The notes under the pieces: model-generated
The model's input: the letters and a program-made list of their open reading frames with translations, nothing else
The model's database searches: none
What the model was told of the DNA's origin: nothing
Position numbers and translations under genes: made by a program
NCBI GenBank assembly: GCA_029237515.1
Contig: JARBAV010000041.1
Location: forward strand, 1 to 5,601
DNA: 5,601 nucleotides
Reading direction: 5' to 3'
Source: Nitrososphaerales archaeon
GTDB taxonomy: Archaea > Thermoproteota > Nitrososphaeria > Nitrososphaerales > Nitrososphaeraceae
Part shown: positions 1 to 5,566 of the stretch, one piece after another
How positions within the stretch are numbered: the first letter of the stretch is position 1
Layout of the letters: every line of letters starts with the position of its first letter

Positions 1-1236
1 TGACAGGACGATCAGCTTGTACCACCCTGTATGTAACAGGATGTCTATCCTAATTCTGGGATTAATACCACGAATCACAAACATCAAATGGATCATAAGG
101 AAGGTCTTCGCGGTGAACCAGAATATTGCATTTGCAGTTGGAGCATGGTAGAATCCTTCCAAAGTAAGCCGCTGCAAAAGTGGAGGTTTCTCACCAGGGG
201 GACCCAGCTGATCGGGAAAGATTTGTGGCCCCATCCAACCTCCTAAGAATAAAACAACAAAGAGCGCCGCCAGAGCATACAACTTGACATAGGTTCCCAA
301 CTGAATCAAGCCATAAATCATACCTGAAGTCTCTGTAAGCCAACCCGCCACTATCTCACTTTCCGCTTCTGGAAGGTCGAACGGAATTCTCTCCAGCTCA
401 GCTAACGATGACATGAAGAAGACAAAAGCGCTGATCGGCAAAAAGAGAATGAACCAATATGAGGATTGTGCATAGGTAATCTCGGTAAGGTTCAAGGATC
501 CAGATAAAATGACCACAGATAATGCTGACAGAATAAATGGAATTTCAAAGGCGATAAGCTGGTGCAACGCTCGCAGACCACCGATAAAGGGGTATTTACT
601 ATTGCTGGCCCACGAAAAGAGTACTTCTATTAGCGGGAAAAACCCGAAAATTGCGAACGCAACGAGAAGCCCTACATCAATATTGGAGACCACCCAGCCA
701 GGCGCTACAGGAATGAGGCAGACAACTGCAGCAGCGGCAGCTACAAACGCGATTGGCGCGGCCCAAAATATCGGTTTGTCGGCCCCTGCTGGAACCAAAA
801 TTTCTTTTGAAACCAGCTTCAATCCGTCAGCGACTAACTGGAAGATCCCTTCAAAACCAGTTCCTAGAGCCTCGCGTCCTGCATGAGATGGACCTACTCT
901 TAGCTGCATTCTGGCAAGAAACTTCCTTTCTATGAATATTGTAGCAGCTGCAATGAGTGCAGCGTACATGAACCCCGGGAAAACGGCGACTTTGAAGAAT
1001 TCAGTATAGATTAAAAAGTTGAGAATTGGAAGGGTCCTAGTTGGGTCAACCACACTAGTCAGAAACAGATATGGGGTAAGTACCTCTCCGTTTGCTAAAG
1101 GTAAGGGAACATAGAATAATATGACGAAAATAAGAGGAAGGACGATGACCGTGACTATGATAATTACCCAAAATAGTAACCAAACCACACTAGCAACAAA
1201 TGGGCCGAATCTAAAGTCCTCGACTGGTGTAGCCAT
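1..1236 (-). CDS. nuoH: Complex I membrane subunit NuoH (ND1 family), C-terminus cut by window edge
   Basis: NuoH anchors the peripheral arm of complex I to the membrane and, with NuoB and NuoD, forms the quinone chamber and the first part of the proton path. The frame is open for 412 codons from ATG at 1236 to the left edge. Family motifs seen: FIERKFLARMQLRVGP (about 101-116), ADGLKLVSKE (136-145), SWASNSKYP (208-216), LRALHQLIAFE (221-231), ERIPFDLPEAESEIVAG (282-298), and near the edge NPRIRID (392-398) with a GW (404-405). These are typical of the last 40 or so residues of NuoH, so roughly 20 residues are missing. Several hydrophobic segments fit a multi-pass protein. Unusually, about 75 residues, including one long hydrophobic stretch (13-43), precede the normal first helix. 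Canonical ETNR reads ELER at 280-283. It starts six bases after the nuoD stop, with GGTGA as a Shine-Dalgarno motif. The identity is secure. Confidence 0.96.
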   Translation of the reverse strand, partial: MATPVEDFRFGPFVASVVWLLFWVIIIVTVIVLPLIFVILFYVPLPLANGEVLTPYLFLTSVVDPTRTLPILNFLIYTEFFKVAVFPGFMYAALIAAATIFIERKFLARMQLRVGPSHAGREALGTGFEGIFQLVADGLKLVSKEILVPAGADKPIFWAAPIAFVAAAAAVVCLIPVAPGWVVSNIDVGLLVAFAIFGFFPLIEVLFSWASNSKYPFIGGLRALHQLIAFEIPFILSALSVVILSGSLNLTEITYAQSSYWFILFLPISAFVFFMSSLAELERIPFDLPEAESEIVAGWLTETSGMIYGLIQLGTYVKLYALAALFVVLFLGGWMGPQIFPDQLGPPGEKPPLLQRLTLEGFYHAPTANAIFWFTAKTFLMIHLMFVIRGINPRIRIDILLHTGWYKLIVLS

Positions 1237-1242
1237 TCCTCT

Positions 1243-1247
1243 TCACC
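1243..1247 (-). promoter_or_regulatory. Shine-Dalgarno motif for nuoH overlapping the nuoD stop
   Basis: The minus strand reads GGTGA here, followed by six bases (AGAGGA) and the nuoH ATG at 1236. GGTGA matches part of the archaeal Shine-Dalgarno sequence GGAGGTGAT. Its TGA is also the nuoD stop codon, so ribosomes ending nuoD could restart on nuoH (inferred coupling). Confidence 0.55.
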
Positions 1248-2403
1248 GATCAGCCTCCACAGGCCAATAATTCAAAGACCAATATACTGAGGGCATATCT
1301 CCCAATTTTGAACCAACCAGTAAATGAGGAAGAGCCAGCAAATTTCTAAATGACCCCACAGATATCTTTACTCGATATGGTTTTGGAGTTCCGTCGCTAA
1401 CAATATAGTAACCCAACGCACCTCTTCCAGATTCTACCCGTCTGTATGCTTCACCCGGAGGCCCTTTGGGATTAGGCTGAAGCTTGGCTCTTACCTCTCC
1501 TGATTCAGGCATCTTGTCCAAGAGTTGTCTGATAATATGACATGATTCTCTCATATCCAGTAATGGAACGTATGCACGTGCAAATGAATCGCAGGTTTTC
1601 AAATACTGGACATTGAAATCTATTTCATCATAAATGTCGTAAGGCTCGGCCTTTCTGATATCATAAGGTATGCCAGATGCTCTAAGAACAGAACCGGTAA
1701 CCCCCAATTTGATCGCATCCTCTTTTGTCAGGATTGCTACGCCCTCAGTTCGCTGTCTAAGTAACGGATTATTGTAGAAAATGTCTTCATATTCTTTGAG
1801 TCGTTTTTCAAAATTGGTAACTTGCCTTAAACATCTGTCTTTGAAACCATAAGGAATATCGTTCCTAACTCCCCCAGGAATGTTATATGCGTGAGTAACA
1901 CGTGCACCTGTTAAAGCTTCCATAAGATCTATAATTAATTCCCTGTCTCCTGTAGGCCACATGAACATTGTAGAATGGCCAAGAAAGATTCCGTAAATAG
2001 CAAGCCAGTAGAGTGTATAGATTTGTCTATTAAGTTCAGAAGCAATAGCTCTAATAAATTGAGCTCTTCTTGGAACATCGATCTTGACTAGTTCTTCCAC
2101 TGCAAGACTGTAGGAATATGTAATGTTACTTGAATCATGGATCACCGGTCTTTCCAAATGAGGAATGTTCTGAATAAAGTTCCTGTATTCACACATCTTT
2201 TCTTCACCCCGATGAACATATCCAGGATCTGGGTCGCAGTCCACGATATAATCACCGTCGACCTTAACGGTAAATCTGAAATGTCCAGAGCCAGGGTGCT
2301 GTGGTCCAACACTCAAAGTCATTAGCCGGTCCTCTTCCGCCTCTTTGACTATTTCTAACCCGAGTCTTGTAGTTTCTGAGATCCTTTCCTCTTGATCAGA
2401 CAT
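1243..2403 (-). CDS. nuoD: Complex I 49-kDa-type subunit NuoD
   Basis: NuoD is a cytoplasmic-side subunit of the connecting module and forms, with NuoB, the quinone headgroup site beside cluster N2. The 386-residue frame is normal length for a stand-alone NuoD and carries the family landmarks: GPQHP (33-37), GYVHRGEEK (61-69), LAVEELV (100-106), ELNRQ (123-127), GARVTHAY (166-173), GGVRNDIP (177-184), TGSVLRASG (236-244), YDIRKAEPY (247-255), MRES (284-287), ESGRGALGYYIVSDG (324-338), PYRVKI (342-347) and a terminal DR. The CxxC pairs of [NiFe]-hydrogenase large subunits are absent, which excludes that sister family. Two positions that hold the quinone in Thermus Nqo4 (His38, Tyr87) align by eye with Gly40 and Ile88, although His41 lies next to the first. 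It starts four bases after the nuoC stop, with GGAAGG seven bases upstream. It is not fused to nuoC, unlike in E. coli. Confidence 0.97.
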   Translation of the reverse strand: MSDQEERISETTRLGLEIVKEAEEDRLMTLSVGPQHPGSGHFRFTVKVDGDYIVDCDPDPGYVHRGEEKMCEYRNFIQNIPHLERPVIHDSSNITYSYSLAVEELVKIDVPRRAQFIRAIASELNRQIYTLYWLAIYGIFLGHSTMFMWPTGDRELIIDLMEALTGARVTHAYNIPGGVRNDIPYGFKDRCLRQVTNFEKRLKEYEDIFYNNPLLRQRTEGVAILTKEDAIKLGVTGSVLRASGIPYDIRKAEPYDIYDEIDFNVQYLKTCDSFARAYVPLLDMRESCHIIRQLLDKMPESGEVRAKLQPNPKGPPGEAYRRVESGRGALGYYIVSDGTPKPYRVKISVGSFRNLLALPHLLVGSKLGDMPSVYWSLNYWPVEADR

Positions 2404-2407
2404 ACAA

Positions 2408-2416
2408 TTACCTTCC
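2408..2416 (-). promoter_or_regulatory. Shine-Dalgarno motif for nuoD spanning the nuoC stop
   Basis: The minus strand reads GGAAGGTAA, close to the archaeal consensus GGAGGTGAT. Its last three bases are the nuoC TAA stop. The GGAAGG core lies seven bases before the nuoD ATG at 2403, which supports that start and suggests coupled translation. Confidence 0.55.
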
Positions 2417-3058
2417 TTTTATCCTAAACTCCTTTCGCAACGGTGGAATATCAGCCCAATCCTCTGGTAAGAGGAAGCGATCGTTTCTTGGATGATTGTC
2501 AAAATATACTCCGACCATTTCAAAGGATTCTCGTTCATGGTATTCGACACTCTTGAAAATGCCTATCAATGAAGGGAGTCTAGCATTGTTACGATCGGTG
2601 CGTGTAGACAGAGAAAGGATATGTGATGAAAGATCGTCCCTTGTATATGAACCTAAGTGGTAAATGACTTCGATATCACCAGTCTTGGGGTAATCGGTGG
2701 CGCTTACTGACTCTGCATGATCAAAGCCTGATTCATCCCGTATATGTCTTGCAATCTCGACGATATCCTTTGACGGGACTTCTATTTTAATGCGAAGCGG
2801 TCTGACATAAATAATCTTTACTGAATCTCCGTATTTTGATACGAGGCTGTCGATAATTCCCTTCTCAAACTGCGGAAGGTCGGCCTTCTCTGACTTTAGC
2901 TGTACAGAAGTATTATCAGATGATGGTTTTGGTGGTGATGCTATGCTGCCGGTTTCTCCTTGTTTTGGGGAAATTGATGGGAGATCCTTGTTAGAAGCAA
3001 CAGTAGGTGAAGGTTTGCTTTTAATGTTACCTAAGGATCGATCATCTGATTTGCTCAT
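2408..3058 (-). CDS. nuoC: Complex I 30-kDa-type subunit NuoC with low-complexity N-terminus
   Basis: NuoC is a cofactor-free structural subunit of the connecting module that packs against NuoB and NuoD. From ATG at 3058 it has 216 residues. The C-terminal family signature is clear: YHERESFEMVGVYF (173-186), then NHP (188-190), LLPEDW (196-201) and PPLRKEF (205-211). The folded domain begins near residue 63. Residues 1-62 are rich in Ser, Pro, Lys and Asp and look disordered. The frame stays open further upstream, to an ATG at 3157 inside nuoB. I reject that start because it would overlap nuoB by almost 100 bases with a basic, hydrophobic segment unlike the family, whereas the start at 3058 lies one base after the nuoB stop. 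No strong Shine-Dalgarno motif precedes it, so coupling to nuoB is likely. The identity is secure; the exact start is slightly less so. Confidence 0.93.
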   Translation of the reverse strand: MSKSDDRSLGNIKSKPSPTVASNKDLPSISPKQGETGSIASPPKPSSDNTSVQLKSEKADLPQFEKGIIDSLVSKYGDSVKIIYVRPLRIKIEVPSKDIVEIARHIRDESGFDHAESVSATDYPKTGDIEVIYHLGSYTRDDLSSHILSLSTRTDRNNARLPSLIGIFKSVEYHERESFEMVGVYFDNHPRNDRFLLPEDWADIPPLRKEFRIKGR

Positions 3059-3059
3059 A

Positions 3060-3575
3060 CTACTTGATCTTTGACCTTTTGATCTTTTCCTGAAGCAGCA
3101 TAGTACCTTGAATAAGTGTCTCAGGACGCGGAGGACAACCAGGAACGTATACATCAACAGGAATGATCCCGTCTACGCCAGGAAGAACATTATAAGAGTC
3201 TATATAGAGACCCCCAGTAATTGCACATGCACCCATAGCTATTACATATTTTGGTTCAGGCATTTGATCATAAACCATTCTTAATCTTGGGGCCATCTTT
3301 CTTGTGACAGTCCCCTGGACTACAATCAAGTCACATTGTCTGAGTGAACCGAACGCCTCGATTATACCAAATCTTTCGACATCATATCTTGGGCCCGAGG
3401 CAGCTCCAAATTCCACACTGCAACATGCTGTCTCCAGATGAACTGGCCACAGAGACCAGACCCTTCCCCAATTTATGGCATACCCTAGCGGTTTATCAAG
3501 GGCCCTTACTAAGACATCTCCAACCTTACTGACCATCAAATTGAAGTTTGTAGGATTTACAAGGTCCTTTATCAT
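3060..3575 (-). CDS. nuoB: Complex I subunit NuoB (PSST type), carrier of 4Fe-4S cluster N2
   Basis: NuoB holds cluster N2, the last iron-sulfur centre, which passes electrons to quinone at the interface with NuoD. The 171-residue protein keeps all four family ligands: the tandem pair Cys51-Cys52 in ETACCSVEF, Cys117 in MGACAITGG and Cys147 in VPGCPPRPE. Cys81 is extra and not a family ligand. Other hallmarks are RYDVERFG (63-70), the GTVTRKMAPRLR stretch (88-99) and YDQMPEPKYVIAMG (102-115). A short basic tail ends the protein. ATG at 3575 is the only usable upstream start: the codon four positions before it is TAG in frame. GGAGG lies about 15 bases upstream, a rather long spacing. The gene follows nuoA after 61 bp and ends one base before nuoC. 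The length is normal and I see no sign of damage. Confidence 0.98.
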   Translation of the reverse strand: MIKDLVNPTNFNLMVSKVGDVLVRALDKPLGYAINWGRVWSLWPVHLETACCSVEFGAASGPRYDVERFGIIEAFGSLRQCDLIVVQGTVTRKMAPRLRMVYDQMPEPKYVIAMGACAITGGLYIDSYNVLPGVDGIIPVDVYVPGCPPRPETLIQGTMLLQEKIKRSKIK

Positions 3576-3588
3576 TGTGGAAACCTAA

Positions 3589-3597
3589 CTCCTCCTC
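3589..3597 (-). promoter_or_regulatory. Shine-Dalgarno motif upstream of nuoB
   Basis: The minus strand reads GAGGAGGAG, containing a perfect GGAGG. It ends 13 bases before the nuoB ATG at 3575, longer than the usual 5-10 bases. No alternative start codon lies closer in the nuoB frame, so it probably still serves this ATG. Confidence 0.45.
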
Positions 3598-3636
3598 TGC
3601 TTGCTAAGTATTTATTCATTGTCAAAATCATAGGTG

Positions 3637-4011
3637 CTACCAAATCCCCTTTCTCCCTGCCAGATATAACGCGTACCCCATGGCAGCAAACATCACCGCC
3701 AAGAACCCAATAATCGGCAAGGTAGCACTTCTAGGCAACGAAAACAAAGAAACCCCCCAGATATAAAGGAAAATAGCCATAACATCAAAGACCACGAACA
3801 TCAGAATGTAAGCATAGTACTGCATCATAAAATGAGTGCGTCCGGCGCCAGAAGGTACTTGACCGCATTCCATTGGTAGAAATTTCACAGGATTATATCG
3901 ACGCCTAGGAGAGATGAGGCGAGAAATTACAATGGCAGGAATAGATACAAGAAGACCAAAACCGAGCATATATATAATCGAAGAAAATTGTGCTGCGGTC
4001 TCACCTGCCAA
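3637..4011 (-). CDS. nuoA: Complex I membrane subunit NuoA (ND3 family), probable TTG start
   Basis: NuoA is a small three-helix membrane subunit next to NuoH; its first loop lies near the quinone tunnel and helps couple the two arms. The 124-residue frame shows helix 1 (about 12-30), the loop with MECGQVPSGAGRTHF (47-61, containing the family ECG cysteine Cys49), helix 2 (about 64-86) and helix 3 (about 96-117). In helix 2 the family motif FDVE reads FDVM (75-78), so the usual membrane Glu is Met while the Asp remains. The only start codon that keeps all of helix 1 is TTG at 4011; an in-frame TAG lies nine codons upstream. The first internal ATG, at residue 15, would trim helix 1. A TATA-like box about 26 bases upstream of TTG suggests a leaderless or very short-leader message. 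It is the first gene of the nuo operon. The family is certain; the start is moderate. Confidence 0.93.
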   Translation of the reverse strand: MAGETAAQFSSIIYMLGFGLLVSIPAIVISRLISPRRRYNPVKFLPMECGQVPSGAGRTHFMMQYYAYILMFVVFDVMAIFLYIWGVSLFSLPRSATLPIIGFLAVMFAAMGYALYLAGRKGIW

Positions 4012-4035
4012 TTCAAGTGTGGCTGGTGATATTTC

Positions 4036-4044
4036 CTATAAAAA
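4036..4044 (-). promoter_or_regulatory. Archaeal TATA-like box for the nuo operon
   Basis: The minus strand reads TTTTTATAG in the 45-bp gap between the reductase stop and nuoA. Archaeal transcription normally begins about 25 bases downstream of the TATA centre, which puts the start within a few bases of the nuoA TTG at 4011. The purine-rich GGCAAGA just upstream could act as a BRE. The assignment is from position and sequence only. Confidence 0.4.
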
Positions 4045-4056
4045 TCTTGCCTTATC

Positions 4057-5247
4057 TTATGTGACAAGTCTGAATAAGGATCTTACCATCAGTTTGGGAT
4101 GGCTTAGACCAAGTCTTAACATCTTTGAACGACTGAAATCAGCTCTAATAAAGTCAAGGAATTCGTCCATCCTTAGATCCGAAATAATATCGAGTTCTTG
4201 ATCCCATTCGTTGTCTGATAGTTTTAACCATCTTGATTGGACCTTGAGTGCAGAAGATACTTTGGAAGAGAGAATGCGCTTGCAAGTGGTCTCATATTTC
4301 ATGAGATGCTCTTTTGACCCATTGAATGGTATTGAAGTCGCGGCGACTTCTCCGGCCAACCTACCAAATTTAATTGCGAATCGTATGCCTTCAAGTAACA
4401 AAGGATTGGAGAAACCTGCAGAATCTCCAACCAACATTATACCATCATCAACAAAGCTCTTGACTAGACCTTGATTTGGTATCAATCCATAATGAAATTC
4501 GAGAGTCTGGATATTCTTGATTCTATCCAATGGCCTTAGCCTATTCTTAATTAAATGGTTTAGCTTTTTTATTGGATCCTCCACGGTATCTGGCCTACCT
4601 ACCCCCACCCCTATTCTAATCCTATTCTTATTAACTGGGAAAACCCATGCGTATCCAGCGGCTGAATATATGCTTCCGACCATGAGGTACCATGTTTCTG
4701 TGTCCAAATCATCACAATAGCATTCATACTCTGCTCCAGCTCCATATCTGCTCCAAGCACTCAATAATCCAAGCCTCCGACCAATTTCTGCTCTAAACCC
4801 GCTCGCATCTATGACTATTGTAGATTGGACATCTTTTTCTTCTGTTAGGGATTTGACTCGAATATTTCTTTCACCAGCTGAAGGATTCAGTTCAATGTTG
4901 ATTACATTGCTTCTTACTCTGATCTCGGCTCCAGCTGCAGCTGCAATAGTTCCCAAATATTGGTACGCTCTCCTCACATCTAAAACACAACAATCAGCAC
5001 GTTCTGAAGTTAAAGTAACCTCGTTGTGAGGAGAAATAAAGCAATAATTTCTAATTGGATTGTAATATTCTTGAGGAATTCCAAGTTCCCGCATATCAGG
5101 GATCCAAGTGACTCCGCTAGTTCGAACATATTGAGCGATAGAGTCCTCTCTTTCAAAGAGTACAACCTTGCAACCGGCTTTTGCAGCCGCTTGGGCAGCT
5201 GAAAGACCAGCAGGTCCCCCGCCTACGACTGCTACTTCATATATCAT
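4057..5247 (-). CDS. Geranylgeranyl-reductase-family FAD-dependent oxidoreductase
   Basis: The family comprises flavoproteins that hydrogenate isoprenoid double bonds in archaeal ether lipids, in chlorophyll side chains or, for MenJ of mycobacteria, in the menaquinone tail. The 396 residues show an N-terminal FAD-binding fold with VVGGGPAG (7-14) and an acidic residue at the end of strand 2 (Glu32 in LFERED). DASG (147-150) follows. The family motif PxxYxWxFP appears as AAGYAWVFP (196-204), with Ala for the leading Pro. A second FAD motif, GDSAGFSNPLLLEGI (274-288), follows. No membrane helix or signal peptide is evident; the C-terminal 80 residues are basic and probably helical. ATG at 5247 is fixed by an in-frame TAA two codons upstream. 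The gene lies 45 bp ahead of nuoA on the same strand, so co-transcription is possible. The exact substrate cannot be read from the sequence: archaeal lipid or menaquinone reduction are the leading options, and an unrelated FixC-like electron transfer role is less likely. Confidence 0.9.
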   Translation of the reverse strand: MIYEVAVVGGGPAGLSAAQAAAKAGCKVVLFEREDSIAQYVRTSGVTWIPDMRELGIPQEYYNPIRNYCFISPHNEVTLTSERADCCVLDVRRAYQYLGTIAAAAGAEIRVRSNVINIELNPSAGERNIRVKSLTEEKDVQSTIVIDASGFRAEIGRRLGLLSAWSRYGAGAEYECYCDDLDTETWYLMVGSIYSAAGYAWVFPVNKNRIRIGVGVGRPDTVEDPIKKLNHLIKNRLRPLDRIKNIQTLEFHYGLIPNQGLVKSFVDDGIMLVGDSAGFSNPLLLEGIRFAIKFGRLAGEVAATSIPFNGSKEHLMKYETTCKRILSSKVSSALKVQSRWLKLSDNEWDQELDIISDLRMDEFLDFIRADFSRSKMLRLGLSHPKLMVRSLFRLVT

Positions 5248-5280
5248 GATTTATGCTGCTAACATTGATCAGTTATCTCA

Positions 5281-5290
5281 TGTATTATTT
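5281..5290 (-). promoter_or_regulatory. Possible TATA box of the reductase gene
   Basis: The minus strand reads AAATAATACA, an AT-rich TATA-like stretch centred about 38 bases before the ATG at 5247. It would place the transcription start near 5259 and give a leader of about 12 bases. No clear Shine-Dalgarno motif lies in that leader. The region is AT-rich throughout, so the call is weak. Confidence 0.25.
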
Positions 5291-5318
5291 GATGGTTTTC
5301 ATCCTTGAAAATGACCCT

Positions 5319-5344
5319 GCACGCCGGTGCGGCCTTGCTAAGGC
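5319..5344. other. GC-rich double hairpin
   Basis: Two short inverted repeats sit back to back. GCAC/GTGC (5319-5322 with 5327-5330) has a four-base loop, and GCCTT/AAGGC (5332-5336 with 5340-5344) has a three-base loop. GCACGC also occurs twice as a direct repeat (5319-5324 and 5343-5348). The island stands out from AT-rich surroundings and could belong to a small structured RNA or a leftover gene end. No RNA family is recognised. Confidence 0.35.
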
Positions 5345-5414
5345 ACGCTAGTAGATAAAGGACCCAAATTGGTGTATTCGTTCAAGTGGAAGAATCTAAT
5401 AATGATCCCAAATG

Positions 5415-5448
5415 TTCCTTATGTGAGACCTGGCTTCCTTGTGTGAAA
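5415..5448. repeat. Imperfect 14-bp direct repeat with 20-bp period
   Basis: TTCCTTATGTGAGA (5415-5428) and TTCCTTGTGTGAAA (5435-5448) match at 12 of 14 positions and start exactly 20 bases apart, about two helical turns. Such spacing puts both copies on the same DNA face, as for a dimeric regulator. The role as an operator is inferred. Confidence 0.5.
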
Positions 5449-5460
5449 GTTTTAGTGTCC

Positions 5461-5486
5461 CAACTAGTTAATTATAAGAGCAACTA
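5461..5486. repeat. CAACTA direct repeat, also with 20-bp period
   Basis: CAACTA occurs at 5461-5466 and 5481-5486, again with starts 20 bases apart. The first copy lies within the palindrome AACTAGTT (5462-5469). The AT-rich TTAATTATAAG between the copies (5468-5478) resembles a TATA box. A six-base repeat can arise by chance. Confidence 0.25.
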
Positions 5487-5539
5487 ACGAAATTTGAATT
5501 CGAGACTTTAGTACTGCTTTTCTTTCACAAATCTTGATC

Positions 5540-5547
5540 TATTTAAG
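5540..5547 (+). promoter_or_regulatory. TATA-like box for the plus-strand gene at 5567
   Basis: The plus strand reads TATTTAAG, similar to the archaeal box A. Its centre lies about 23 bases before the ATG at 5567, the distance expected if transcription begins at or next to the start codon. No Shine-Dalgarno motif is present between them, consistent with a leaderless message. Confidence 0.4.
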
Positions 5548-5566
5548 CGATTAGGACTACCGTCCC

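Larger units (their letters stand above)
5248..5566. other. Intergenic region between divergent genes
   Basis: This 319-bp stretch separates the minus-strand reductase gene from a plus-strand frame starting at 5567. I see no convincing protein-coding frame, tRNA or rRNA in it. It is AT-rich except for a GC-rich island near 5314-5349. It contains two direct-repeat pairs with a 20-bp period (5415-5448 and 5461-5486) and TATA-like boxes at each end. It probably carries divergent promoters and possibly operators or a small RNA. Confidence 0.6.

Noticed and set aside
509..886. 125-residue plus-strand reading frame
   Set aside because: It lies wholly antisense to well-conserved nuoH coding sequence, has no recognisable motif and no clear promoter or ribosome site. 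It is a shadow frame.
3059..3157. Upstream extension of nuoC to an ATG at 3157 adding 33 residues
   Set aside because: It overlaps the conserved C-terminal coding part of nuoB by almost 100 bases, and its basic, hydrophobic sequence is unlike NuoC. ATG at 3058, one base after the nuoB stop, fits the operon better.
3605..3619. Internal TATA-like AATAAATACTT upstream of nuoB on the minus strand
   Set aside because: The spacing would give a start that excludes the GGAGG motif from the message, and the gap is simply AT-rich. Read-through from the nuoA promoter explains nuoB expression.
3914..4201. 95-residue plus-strand reading frame across the nuoA start
   Set aside because: It is antisense to the N-terminus of nuoA and the C-terminus of the reductase and shows no protein-like features of its own.
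5261..5310. C/D-box small RNA signature on the minus strand (GGATGAA ... CTGA)
   Set aside because: Box C deviates from RTGATGA, internal C'/D' boxes are not convincing and there is no terminal stem. The motifs are short enough to arise by chance.
5484..5498. tRNA T-arm-like hairpin on the minus strand (CGAA-TTCAAAT-TTCG)
   Set aside because: The loop matches the TTCRANY pattern, but no matching acceptor strand, D-arm or anticodon arm is found at the right distance upstream, so it is not a tRNA.
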